Both the position numbers and the translations under genes were made by a program. From Rutidosis leptorrhynchoides (Eukaryota; Streptophyta; Magnoliopsida; Asterales; Asteraceae): a DNA stretch of 64,000 bases. The notes under the pieces were generated by a model, which saw only the letters and a list, made by a program, of their open reading frames with translations, did no database searches and was not told the origin of the DNA. This document shows, piece after piece, positions 12,118 through 23,100 of the stretch. Position 1 is the first letter of the stretch. Each line of letters begins with the position of its first letter. The stretch covers positions 294,132,001-294,196,000 of the forward strand of contig NC_092341.1 in the NCBI RefSeq assembly GCF_046630445.1, given 5' to 3'.

Positions 12118-13443
12118 GGGATATATGGGCTAAGAATTATGCATCGGCACTCAGTTTAAATGTTTAATCAATCTTTTGTTTTAATTATTTCCTCACTTTA
12201 TCATTGATTGTGTAGGTATTAAACTCTTCAAGTCATCTAACAACAAGACATCTATAAGGATATATTGTTCAAGAGTGGATGGGTTGAATCAAATTTGTTG
12301 GAGTATATATTTATCAAGATCTACAAACTTGAAACTCTCATTTCATATCGACCAATCTTAGTAATTAGATTTATATTCCACATAGGTGCTTCTTTACGAA
12401 ATGGAATATGATTTTGCCAAAAAGTCACATTTTTACCCTCGATATTAAGCCCCATAACAATAATGTAATTAACTTTATCAAAAAATTAATTGTTTGTTCG
12501 CTTTATATTGTAGATCTAGTGATTATGAAGACGATGCAAGAAGAATTGAATAAATCGGACTTAAAACGAAGAATGTAGAGCGAAAACGGTGAAAACTAAG
12601 TTACGATCTCGAAACCAAGGAAGCTGGTCAAAAGATGCTGCGACACTGGCTGCCCATACAGCCACAAGGGTTGTAAAGCCCCCAGCCATACTACTAGAGA
12701 CACGGGCTGCCATCTCCACATGACTGCCTTACTCGAGCCGTGTACATGGGCTGCCTATTTTACACGAGTCGTGTACACGAGCTGCCCAGTCCAAATTTTC
12801 TAGTATAAAGGGCCCCATTTTTACACACAACTATTCTCACAATCTCACTTCTCCCTTTAGTTTCTCTCTTTAGGATTATGAAATAATTATCAATTAGCGA
12901 TAATTACCTAGAGTAGGCGGTAAACGGAGTCTGTAAACGATTGGAGGTACGTCTGAAGTTGTCACTTTTGTACTTTCGAAACTCGATTAATCCACTGGTA
13001 CTTCTATCTCTTTTATTTATCTGTTATAATGTCTTCCATTATTTTTATGATAGTTGATATTATTGCCATTATTAGCGAGTAGTTATCTTTAAGTGTATGT
13101 TACGACATAGTTAGTTACGATGCTGAAATAATGAGACGTTATTGAAATGTTCTCCGATTATGCTTTAAACTCAATCGTTTTTCCAACCAATAGAACGTGG
13201 TCATAGGCTCTGTTATTGGGAAGTTGTGAACCCCGATTCAGAGTACACTATTTGTGTCCTCCCTTGGTAAGAAAACTCTGTCGGATACATAGTGCGTTTG
13301 ACGGAGACACAACGGTTGTAGTACGTCAACCTATGCTACGAAATACGGCAGATGACGCTTTAGTAATTGAAACTCTGGCTAGACACTAGGAGTACAAGGT
13401 TGGCCTTGAGCTATGCATGTGTAGTCACTAGCATATAAACATA
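12118..13443. other. Unassigned sequence left of the Tekay insertion
   Basis: No coding frame of note. Around 12640-12790 the words ACGGGCTGCC, CGAGCCGTGT and CACGAGTCGTGTACACGAGCTG recur in direct and inverted form, followed by TATAAAGGGCCCC near 12806, which could be a promoter-like TATA. With the sequence resuming at 26790 it formed one continuous stretch before the Tekay insertion, so part of it may belong to the 5' LTR of the Copia fossil at 28614. Confidence 0.4.
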
Positions 13444-13448
13444 GTAAG
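13444..13448 (+). repeat. Target-site duplication GTAAG, left
   Basis: GTAAG directly precedes the TGTAGTGACCC start of the Tekay-like 5' LTR. The same five bases follow the 3' LTR at 26785-26789. This is the host-site duplication made at integration. Confidence 0.95.
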
Positions 13449-14592
13449 TGTAGTGACCCGAACTTTTCCATGTTTATATATATTAATTGAGATTGATATT
13501 TACATGATTAAATGTTTCCAACATGTTAAGCAATCAAACTTTTTAAGACTTGATTAATTGAAATATGTTTCATATAGACAATTGACCACCCAAGTTGACC
13601 GGCGATTCACGAACGTTAAAACTTGTAAAAACGACATGACGATATATATATGGATATACATATGGTTAACATGAGATTATGATAAGTAAGTATCTCCATA
13701 AGTATATTAACAATGAGTTATATACATATAAACAAGACTACTAACTTAAGGATTTCGAAACGAGACATATATGTAACGATTATCGTTGTAACGACATTTA
13801 AATGTATATATATCATATTAAGATATATTAATATATCATAATATCATGATAATATAATAATTTAACATCTCATTAGATATAATAAACAATGGGTTAACAA
13901 CATTAATTGAGATCGTTAACTTAAAGGTTTCAAAACAACACTTACATGTAACGACTAACGATGACTTAACGACTCAGTTAAAATGTATATACATGTAGTG
14001 TATTTAGATGTATTAAAATACTTTTGGAAGACTTCAAGACATATATCAAAACACTCATACTTAACGAAAATGGTTACAGTTACTTTCCCATTCTTTTCTT
14101 TCATCAAGAATTCTAGTCGTATTCTTACCCGTATTATACACAGCTTCAAAACGTACTTACTATGGGTATATACCAATAGGAACTAGCATGGGATTCCACT
14201 CTTGATTATGTCATGTATGACTAATCAATTTTAACTTCTACCATGAGCTAGTCAACTAACTAGAACTCCTTTTAACCCCACTCACCACTCACCAATTACC
14301 ACTCATCATTCACTCCATTTCACTTCCAATTCTCTTTCTAATTCTCTCTCAACACACACACACTATTATGAACGTATTTTTCCAGTAGTTAATCATCATC
14401 TTCATCAAAAATCACTTCAAGAATCAAGCTATAATCATCATAGGAAGAACACTTCAAGAACACTTCAAAAATCCCTTCAAGTTTACTAATTTACTTCCAA
14501 GCTTTCTAATCCATTCCAAGTAATCATCTAAGATCAAGAAACCTTTGTTATATACAGTAGGTTATCTTTCTTATTCAAGGTAATATTCATAT

Positions 14593-15058
14593 TCAAACTT
14601 TGATTCAATTTCTATAACTATAAACTATCTTAATTCGAGTAAAAATCTTACTTGAACTTGTTTTTGTGTCATGATCCTACTTCAAGAACTTTCAAGCCAT
14701 CCAAGATCCTTTGAAGCTAGATCATTTCTTGTCACTTCCAGTAGGTTTACCTACTAAACTTGAGGTAGTAATGATGTTCATAACATCATTCGATTCATAT
14801 ATATAAAACTATCTTATTCGAAGGTTCAAACTTTGGTTCAATTTCTATAACTATAACAATCTTATTTCAAGTGATGATCTTACTTGAACTTGTTTTCGTG
14901 TCATGATTCTGCTTCAAGAACTTCGAGCCATCCAAGGATCCGTTGAAGCTAGATCCATTTTTCTCTTTTCCAGTAGGTTTATCCAAGGAACTTGAGGTAG
15001 TAATGATGTTCATAACATCATTCGATTCATACATATAAAGCTATCTTATTCGAAGGTT
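14593..15058 (+). repeat. Two tandem 233-bp units inside the 5' LTR
   Basis: Unit 1 (14593-14825) and unit 2 (14826-15058) both start TCAAACTTT and run to CTATCTTATTCGAAGGT. They differ visibly from one another (order of 10%), whereas unit 1 is nearly identical to the single unit in both 3' LTR copies (about 24670-24910 and 55030-55265). The doubling is therefore older than the insertion, and the copy number now differs between the LTRs. Confidence 0.85.
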
Positions 15059-16547
15059 TAAACTTGTAATCACTAGAACATAGTTTAGTTAATTCTAAAC
15101 TTGTTTGCAAATAAAAGTTAATCCTTCTAACTTGACTTTTAAAATCAACTAAACACATGTTCTATATCTATATGATATGCTAACTTAATGATTTAAAACC
15201 TGGAAACACGAAAAACACCGTATAACCGGATTTACGCCGTCGTAGTAACACCGCGGGCTGTTTTGGGTTAGTTAATTAAAAACTATGATAAACTTTGATT
15301 TAAAAGTTGTTATTCTGAGAAAATGATTTTTATTATGAACATGAAACTATATCCAAAAATTATGGTTAAACTCAAAGTGGAAGTATGTTTTCTAAAATGG
15401 TCATCTAGACGTCGTTCTTTCGACTGAAATGACTACCTTTACAAAAATGACTTGTAACTTATTTTCCCGACTATAAACCTATACTTTTTCTTTTTAGATT
15501 CATAAAATAGAGTTCAATATGAAACCATAGCAATTTGATTCACTCAAAACGGATTTAAAATGAAGAAGTTATGGGTAAAACAAGATTGGATAATTTTTCT
15601 CATTTTAGCTACGTGAAAATTGGTAACAAATCTATTCCAACCATAACTTAATCAACTTGTATTGTATATTATGTAATCTTGAGATACCATAAACACGTAT
15701 ACAATGTTTCGACCTATCATGTCAACACATCTATATATATTTCGGAACAACCATAGACACTCTATATGTGAATGTTGGAGTTAGCTATACAGGGTTGAGG
15801 TTGATTCCAAAATATATATAGTTTGAGTTGTGATCAATACTGAGATACGTATACACTGGGTCGTGGATTGATTCAAGATAATATTTATCGATTTATTTCT
15901 GTACATCTAACTATGGACAACTGGTTGTAGGTTACTAACGAGGACAACTGACTTAATAAACTTAAAACATCAAAATATATTAAAAGTGTTGTAAATATAT
16001 TTTGAACATACTTTAATATACATGTATATATTGTTATAGGTTCGTGAATCAACAGTGGCCAAGTCTTACTTCTCGACGAAGTAAAAATCTGTGAAAGTGA
16101 GTTATAGTCCCACTTTTAAAATCTAATATTTTTGGGATGAGAATACATGCAGGTTTTATAAATAATTTACAAAATAGACACAAGTACGTGAAACTACATT
16201 CTATGGTTGAATTATCGAAATCGAATATGCCCCTTTTTATTAAGTCTGGTAATCTAAGAATTAGGGAACAGACACCCTAATTGACGCGAATCCTAAAGAT
16301 AGATCTATTGGGCCTAACAAACCCCATCCAAAGTATCGGATGCTTTAGTACTTCGAAATTTATATCATATCCGAAGGGTGTCCCGGAATGATGGGGATAT
16401 TCTTATATATGCATCTTGTTAATGTCGGTTACCAGGTGTTCACCATATGAATGATTTTTATCTCTATGTATGAGATGTAAATTGAAATATGAAATCTTGT
16501 GGTCTATTGTTACAATTTGATATATATATGTTAAACCTATAACTCAC

Positions 16548-16561
16548 CAACATTTTTGTTG
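16548..16561 (+). other. Conserved LTR hairpin, CAACA-TTTT-TGTTG
   Basis: Five-base arms around a four-T loop, followed by the conserved words AAAGCATGTTTATTCTCAG. The same position in the 3' LTR copies (26402-26415, 56758-56771) has the same arms. In LTRs B and C (40310-40323, 45681-45694) the arms read CAACC and GGTTG/A, so the innermost pair has changed on both sides. Confidence 0.7.
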
Positions 16562-16932
16562 ACGTTTAAAGCATGTTTATTCTCAGATGAATACTAAGAG
16601 CTTCCGATGTTGCATACTAAAATAAGGACAAGATTTGGAGTCCATGTTTGTATGATACTGTGTAAAAACTGCATTCAAGAAACTGATTTCGATGTAACAT
16701 ATTTGTATTGTAAACCATTATGTAATGGTAGTGTGTAAACAGGATATTTTAGATTATCATTATTTGATAATCTACGTAAAGCTTTTTAAACCTTTATTTA
16801 TGAAATAAAGGTTATGGTTTGTTTTAAAAATAAATGCAGTCTTTGAAAAACGTCTCATATAGAGGTCAAAACCTCGCAACGAACTCAATTAATATGGAAC
16901 GTTTTTAATCAATAAGAACGGGACATTTCAGT

Positions 16933-16944
16933 TGGTATCAGAGC
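16933..16944 (+). other. Primer binding site of the Tekay-like element
   Basis: TGGTATCAGAGC, complementary to the 3' end of initiator methionine tRNA, two bases after the 5' LTR. Confidence 0.95.
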
Positions 16945-16968
16945 GTTGGTCTTAGAGAACCAGAATTT

Positions 16969-17015
16969 TGCATTAGTGTGTCTTATCGAGTTTGTTAGGA
17001 TGCATTAGTGAGTCT
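16969..17015 (+). other. Paired leader motif TGCATTAGTGTGTCT / TGCATTAGTGAGTCT
   Basis: Two near-identical 15-base words 32 bases apart, a short distance after the primer site, followed by GGACTTCGACCGTGT. The same pair with 33-34 base spacing occurs in leaders A (30462, 30495), B (40695, 40729), C (45890, 45924) and D (60818, 60851). Its position suits an RNA packaging or dimerisation signal; that is inference. Confidence 0.6.
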
Positions 17016-17139
17016 GGACTTCGACCGTGTTTACTTGAAAAATGATTGCTTAACAAATTTTGTTGGAAACTATATATTTTTAACATGTGAATATTATATG
17101 ATATATTAATCTCTTAACGCGTTTGATATTATGTGATAG

Positions 17140-17478
17140 ATGTCTACCTCTAGAACAAGTCCCATTTACTCACCTAATAATAATGAAGAGTCAAATGTAA
17201 ATTGGAATGATTCGTGGACTGATTCACAAGTTCCCGAAGAGGAACCGGAAGAAGAGTCGGAACCAGAAGAAGAATCGGAACCTGAAGAAGAATCGGAACC
17301 GGATGAAGAAATAGAACCAGTGGGGGAAATAATAAAACGGTTGAGTAAAAGAAAATCCTCAACCAACCGACCAAGGTTAATTATGGTCAATGGTGTTTCC
17401 GCTAAGAAGCAAAATATTGGGAGGATTACCAATTTTCCGATGAATCGGATTCTGACGAGAATTCCGATGATGTTATAG
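17140..17478 (+). CDS. Acidic accessory ORF in the Tekay leader
   Basis: ATG-initiated frame of 112 residues. It begins serine/asparagine-rich (MSTSRTSPIYSP), then has about three copies of a six-residue EEESEP unit encoded by an 18-bp repeat (about 17238-17310), then a basic patch around residue 70 (KRLSKRKSS). The surrounding leader up to about 17710 has similarly charged coding-like composition. I do not recognise a domain. It lies in sense orientation between the primer site and the F-box ORF, where accessory cargo sits in this element. It could be a non-catalytic leader protein or a remnant of a captured gene. As part of the element it is treated as a fossil. Confidence 0.4.
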   Translation: MSTSRTSPIYSPNNNEESNVNWNDSWTDSQVPEEEPEEESEPEEESEPEEESEPDEEIEPVGEIIKRLSKRKSSTNRPRLIMVNGVSAKKQNIGRITNFPMNRILTRIPMML

Positions 17479-17891
17479 AAATTACCCCAACTGAATTTAA
17501 AAAGGCAAAAGAAAATAATAAGGGAAAGGGCATAAAAATAGAGAAATCTAATTCCAACCCCGATGAACTTTATATGTATCGTCAACCCCCGAAGTCCTTA
17601 AGTTGTAACAATGACCCGGGAACCTCTAAACTACCAGGTTTTTCTAAACCAATGTGGAAAATGACGGCTCGTATTAGGGGAACATCATATATCCCTAGAA
17701 ACTTGGCAAAATGAACCAAAACTGAAAGAAGAAGAAACAAGCGAGTCGGAATAAGATAGTTGTATTCGTGTGGTGTAATATATGTAATATAGTGTGCTTA
17801 TGCTTTATGATATATGTAAAAATTGCTTGTATTAATAAGTATTTTTTTTACGAATCTAACTCTTGTCTATTTTACAGTATAAAAACACAAA

Positions 17892-18575
17892 ATGGATAGA
17901 CAACCCAATATTTTAAGAGACCTACCCGGAGACATGATTGATGAAATCTTGTCTAGAGTCGGTCAGAATTCTTCGGCACAACTATTTAAGGCGAGATCAG
18001 TTTGTAAGACATTCGAAGAACGTTCTAAGAATGCCTTGGTTTATAAAAGGCTTTCGTTCGAAAGATGGAGGATATCACATTGGGAAATCCATAAGTTACG
18101 ATGTGTTTACTTTGACGCATATATTGCGGGGAACCCAAATGCTATTTTACGCAATGGGTTAAGAAACTATTTTGACTCAATATATCCAAATATTGGACTT
18201 CGTGATTTAGAAAAAGCGGCTAACATGCAACATAAAGAAGCATGTTATGCTTACAGATTAGTAATGTTCGCTTCTCACCAAAGTGAGAACAAGAACATCG
18301 GCCTACAACTATTAAACAAAACGTTCCCACAAGTGACGGAGTCGGTAATTGGGGTAAGAAATGAGGTTTTTAGATTGTTACGGGACTATTGGACATTACG
18401 TAACCCTCGTCCCTTTGACGACGTTACAACACGCTGTCTTATCAACGGCCATAACGGTTATGTTCCACAAGACCAAGGATGGGAAGTAGTCCTAGTAAAA
18501 CCAGAATGCATGACTTGTTTCTGGACGTATGAATTACGTGTCTTTATTGCCTTTGCTGAACGACTTGTGTACTAG
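17892..18575 (+). CDS. F-box protein ORF carried in the leader of the Tekay-like element
   Basis: Complete 227-residue frame, ATG in a good plant context (A at -3, G at +4) and stop TAG. Residues about 6-50 fit an F-box: ILRDLPGDMIDEILSRV, then the SVCKTF segment typical of the second half. F-boxes bind SKP1 so that the protein can act as substrate adaptor in an SCF ubiquitin ligase. Residues about 108-150 (DLEKAANMQHKEACYAYRLV, then GLQLL) recall the Sel1-like region after the F-box in plant F-box proteins of the At2g35280/At1g67623 type. No signal peptide or membrane segment. It is in sense orientation between primer site and gag, without introns, with a TTTTACAG acceptor-like site just upstream (about 17870-17877). 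The neighbouring gag-pol is decayed but this frame is open, which suggests recent capture or constraint. It is absent from the second element copy, which starts 68 bp downstream. Confidence 0.72.
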   Translation: MDRQPNILRDLPGDMIDEILSRVGQNSSAQLFKARSVCKTFEERSKNALVYKRLSFERWRISHWEIHKLRCVYFDAYIAGNPNAILRNGLRNYFDSIYPNIGLRDLEKAANMQHKEACYAYRLVMFASHQSENKNIGLQLLNKTFPQVTESVIGVRNEVFRLLRDYWTLRNPRPFDDVTTRCLINGHNGYVPQDQGWEVVLVKPECMTCFWTYELRVFIAFAERLVY

Positions 18576-18765
18576 CTAGAATAATCTTCACAACCATCTT
18601 GTATCAAATTTATTGTGTGCTATATTTCATGCTATATGTAAAATAAGCGGTATTGTAAGTTTGTAAAATATTGTGTAAAAGCTTGAACGCGAAATATTAT
18701 TATAATCAGTTTTTCATATAGAATTGTAGTAGTTGAATTGTATATTAGCTACTAAGTATGAACTT

Positions 18766-18784
18766 AACGGGTAGGTACTACCCG
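18766..18784 (+). other. AACGGGTAGGTA motif with hairpin, upstream of gag
   Basis: AACGGGTAGGTACTACCCG: arms CGGGTAG and CTACCCG enclose GTA. The first twelve bases are identical to those directly before the 3' LTR at 23516-23527. The same motif recurs at 47003, 49116, 53866 and, with one change, 61924. Confidence 0.65.
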
Positions 18785-18916
18785 AATTTAAACTTATAAA
18801 ACGCTAATATGAAGAAAAAGCTTTTATAAATGAGTTCATATTATGCTACGAAATACTATTAACTACTCTTAATATTCTGTATGATTAACTTGTTCCATTT
18901 GACTATTTTGAAGGAA

Positions 18917-20160
18917 ATGGCACCGACTACTCGACACACCGTGAATATGAATGAAGAGGAATTCCGTACTTTTCTAGCTTCAAACATAGCCGCAGTACAG
19001 GCTGCGCTACGTACCAACAATAACCTTGGATCTAGCAGTACAGGAAATCGTGTAGGATGCACCTACAAAGAATTCACTGCCTGCAAACCTTTGGAATTTG
19101 ATGGAATCGAAGGACCGATCGGATTGAAACGGTGGACCGAGAAGGTCGAATCGGTGTTTGCCATAAGTGTACTGAAGAGGACAAAGTAAAGTACGCTACG
19201 CATACCTTCACAGGTTCTGCGTTAACATGGTGGAATACCTATCTAGAGCAAGTGGGACAAGACGATGCGTACGCACTACCGTGGTCAGCATTCAAGAACT
19301 TGATGAACGAGAAGTACCGTCCCAAAACCGAGGTCAATAAGCTCAAGACAGAACTTAGAGGGTTACGAACCCAAGGATTTGATATTACCACGTACGAAAG
19401 ACGATTCACAGAATTGTGCCTATTGTGTCCGGGAGCATTCGAAGATGAGGAAGAGAAGATCGACGCGTTTGTGAAAGGATTACCGGAAAGAATCCAAGAA
19501 GATATAAGTTCACACGAGCCCGCCTCCATACAACAGGCATGTAGAATGGCTCACAAACTAGTGAACTAGATTGAAGAAAGAATTAAAGAACAGACTGCTG
19601 AAGAGGCTAATGTGAAGCAAGTCAAAAGAAAGTGGGAGGAAAACGGTGATAAGAATCACCAATACAACAACAACAGCAATTACAACAATAATCGCAACAA
19701 TTATCCCAACAATCGCAACATCAATCGCAACTACAACAAACAGCCCAACAACAACAACAACAACAACAACAATAACAGCAACTACAACAATCATCCCAAC
19801 AACAATAATAACCGCAACAACAACAACAATCAGAAGCAGCTATGCTAAAGGTGTGAAAAGTATCACTCGGGGTTCTGCACCAAATTTTGCAACAAGTGTA
19901 AAAGAAATGGTCATAGCGCGGCGAAGTGTGAGGTCTACGGACCAGGGGTTAATAGAACGAAAGGAACAAATGGTGTCGGAACGAGTAATGGCAGAGCAAG
20001 TAGTGTCGGAGCAAGTTATGCCAATGTAGTTTGTTATAAATGTGGAAAATCGGGCCACATTATTAGAAATTGCCCGAACCAGGAGAACACGAATGGACAA
20101 GGCCGCGGAAGAGTTTTCAATATTAATGCGGCAGAGGCACAAGAAGACCCGGAGCTTGTT
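18917..20160 (+). pseudogene. gag: Fossil gag of the Tekay-like element, copy 1
   Basis: Starts ATGGCACCGACTACTCG at 18917. The capsid-like part includes CTYKEFTACKPLEFDGIEG and the ALTWWNTYLEQVG region typical of plant Gypsy gag. An asparagine-rich linker encoded by CAA/AAC repeats (about 19655-19845) separates the capsid from two zinc knuckles: CNKCKRNGHSAAKC (19888-19929) and CYKCGKSGHIIRNC (about 20032-20073). Gag forms the particle and the knuckles bind RNA. Fossil, sharing most of its breaks with 49267-50510. Confidence 0.9.
19655..19845 (+). repeat. CAA/AAC-rich low-complexity tract inside gag
   Basis: About 190 bases dominated by AAC and CAA with interspersed TAC, CGC and CCC, coding a polyasparagine linker with occasional Y, R, H and P. 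It matches 50005-50195 in copy 2 almost base for base. Confidence 0.85.
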
Positions 20161-20166
20161 ACGGGT

Positions 20167-23100
20167 ATGTTTCTTATTGACAATAAATCTGCTTACGTTT
20201 TATTTGATTCGGGTGCGGATAGAAGCTATATGAGTAGAGATTTTTGTGCTAAATTAAGTTGTCCATTGACGCCTTTGGATAGTAAATTTTTACTCGAATT
20301 AGCAAATGGTAAATTAATTTCAGCAGATAATATATGTCGGAATCGAGAAATTAAACTGGTTAGCGAAACATTTAAGATTGATTTGATACCAGTAGAGTTA
20401 GGGAGTTTTGATGTGATAATCGGTATGGACTAGTTGAAAGAAGTGAAAGCAGAGATCGTTTGTTACAAAAATGCAATTCGCATTATACGAGAAAAAGGAA
20501 AACCCTTAATGGTGTACGGAGAAAAGGGCAACACGAAGCTACATCTTATTAGTAATTTGAAGGCACAAAAACTAATAAGAAAAGGTTGCTATGCTGTTCT
20601 AGCACACGTCGAGAAAGTACAAACTGAAGAAAAGAGCATCAATGATGTTCCCATTGCAAAAGAATTTCCCGATGTATTTCCGAAAGAATTACCGGGATTA
20701 CCCCCACATCGATCCGTTGAATTTCAAATAGATCTTGTACCAGGAGCTGCACCAATAGCTCGTGCTCCTTACAGACTCGCACCCAGCGAGATGAAAGAAC
20801 TGTAAAGCCAATTACAAGAACTTTTAGAGCGTGGTTTCATTCGACCAAGCACATCACCGTGGGGAGCTCCTGTTTTGTTTGTCAAGAAGAAAGATGGTAC
20901 ATTCAGGTTGTGTATCGACTACCGAGAGTTGAACAAACTTACCATCAAGAACCGCTACCCACTACCGAGAATCGACGACTTATTTGATCAACTACAAGGC
21001 TCGTCTGTTTATTCAAAGATTGACTTACGTTCCGGGTATCATCAAATGCGGGTGAAAGAAGATGATATTCCAAAGACTGCTTTCAGAACACGTTACGGTC
21101 ATTACGAGTTTATGGTCATGCCATTTGGTTTAACTAATGCACCAGCTGTGTTCATGGACCTTATGAACCGAGTGTGTGGACCATACCTTGACAAGTTTGT
21201 CATTGTTTTCATTGATGACATACTTATTTACTCAAAGAATGACCAAGAACACGGTGAACATTTGAGAAAGGTGTTAGAAGTATTGAGGAAGGAAGAATTG
21301 TACGCTAAGTTTTCAAAGTATGCATTTTGGTTGGAAGAAGTTCAATTCCTCGGTCACATAGTGAACAAAGAAGGTACTAAGGTGGATCCGGCAAAGATAG
21401 AAACTGTTGAAAAGTGGGAAACCCCGAAAACTCCGAAACACATACGCCAGTTTTTAGGACTAGCTGGTTACTACAGAAGGTTCATCCAAGACTTTTCCAG
21501 AATAGCAAAATCCTTGACTGCATTAACGCATAAAGGGAAGAAATTTGAATGGAATGATGAACAAGAGAAAGCGTTTTAGTTATTGAAGAAAAAGCTAACT
21601 ACGGCACCTATATTGTCATTGCCTGAAGGGAATGATGATTTTGTGATTTATTGTGACGCATCAAAGCAAGGTCTCGGTTGTGTATTAATGCAATGAACGA
21701 AGGTGATTGCTTATGCGTCTAGATAATTGAAGATTCACGAACAAAATTATACGACGCATGATTTGGGATTAGGCGCGGTTGTTTTTGCATTAAAGACTTG
21801 GAGGCACTACTTATATGGGGTCAAAAGTATTATATATACCGACCACAAAAGTCTTCAACACATATTTAATCAGAAACAACTGAATATGAGGCAGCGTAGG
21901 TGGATTGAATTGTTGAATGATTACGACTTTGAGATTCGTTACCACCCGGGAAAGGCAAATGTGGTAGCCGATGCCTTGAGCAGGAAGGACAGAGAACCCA
22001 TTCGAGTAAAATCTATGAATATAATGATTCATAATAACCTTACTACTCAAATAAAGGAGGCGCAACAAGGAGTTTTAAAAGAGGGAAATTTAAAGGATGA
22101 AATACCCAAGGGATCGGAGAAGCATCTTAATATTCGGGAAGACGGAACCCGGTATAGGGCTGAAAGGATTTGGGTACCAAAATTTGGAGATATGAGAGAA
22201 ATGGTACTTAGAGAAGCTCATAAAACCAGATTCTCAATACATCCTGGAACGGGGAAGATGTACAAGGATCTCAAGAAACATTTTTGGTGGCCGGGTATGA
22301 AAGCCGATGTTGCTAAATATGTAGGAGAATGTTTGACGTGTTCTAAGGTCAAAGATGAGCATCAGAAACCATCAGGTCTACTTCAACAACCCGAAATCCC
22401 GAAATGGAAATGGGAAAACATTACCATGGATTTCATCACTAAATTGCCAAGGACTGCAAGTGGTTTTGATACTATTTGGGTAATAGTTGATCGTCTCACC
22501 AAATCAGTACACTTCCTGCCAATAAGAGAAGATGACAAGATGGAGAAGTTAGCACGACTGTATTTGAAGGAAGTCGTCTCCAGACATGGAATACCAATCT
22601 CTATTATCTCTGATAGGGATGGTAGATTTATTTCAAGATTCTGGCAGACATTACAGCAAGCATTAGGAACTCGTCCAGACATGAGTACTGCCTATCATCC
22701 ACAAACTAATGGGCAGAGCGAAAGGACGATACAAATGCTTGAAGACATGCTACGAGCATGTGTTATTGATTTCGGAAACAGTTGGGATCGACATCTACCG
22801 TTAGCAGAATTTTCCTACAACAACAGCTACCATTCAAGCATTGAGATGGCGCCGTTTGAAGCACTTTATGGTAGAAAGTGCAGGTCTCCGATTTGTTGGA
22901 GTGAAGTGGGGGATAGACAAATTACGGGTCCGGAGATTATACAATAAACTACCGAGAAGATCATCCAAATTCAACAACGGTTGAAAACCGCCCAAAGTCG
23001 ACAAAAGAGCTACGCTGACATTAAAAGAAAAGATATAGAATTTAAAATTGGAGAGATGGTCATGCTTAAAGTTGCACCTAGGAAAGGCGTTGTTCGATTT

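Larger units (their letters stand above)
13449..16930 (+). repeat. 5' LTR of the Tekay-like element
   Basis: Length 3482 bp, starting TGTAGTGACCCGAAC and ending GGGACATTTCA, followed by the primer site. It holds a CT-rich stretch (about 14280-14350), an (AC)6 run, two 233-bp repeat units (14593-15058), a block conserved with other LTR families (about 16231-16490) and a hairpin (16548-16561). It is longer than its 3' partner mainly because of the extra 233-bp unit. Confidence 0.93.

Noticed and set aside
13955-14186. A 73-residue frame found three times (also 24035-24256, 54385-54606)
   Set aside because: It recurs only because the LTR is present three times; no coding signature, and the opposite strand is equally open.
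19558-19848. Valine-rich minus-strand frame and threonine-rich plus-strand frame
   Set aside because: Both are other-frame readings of the CAA/AAC tract inside gag, repeated at 49908-50198.
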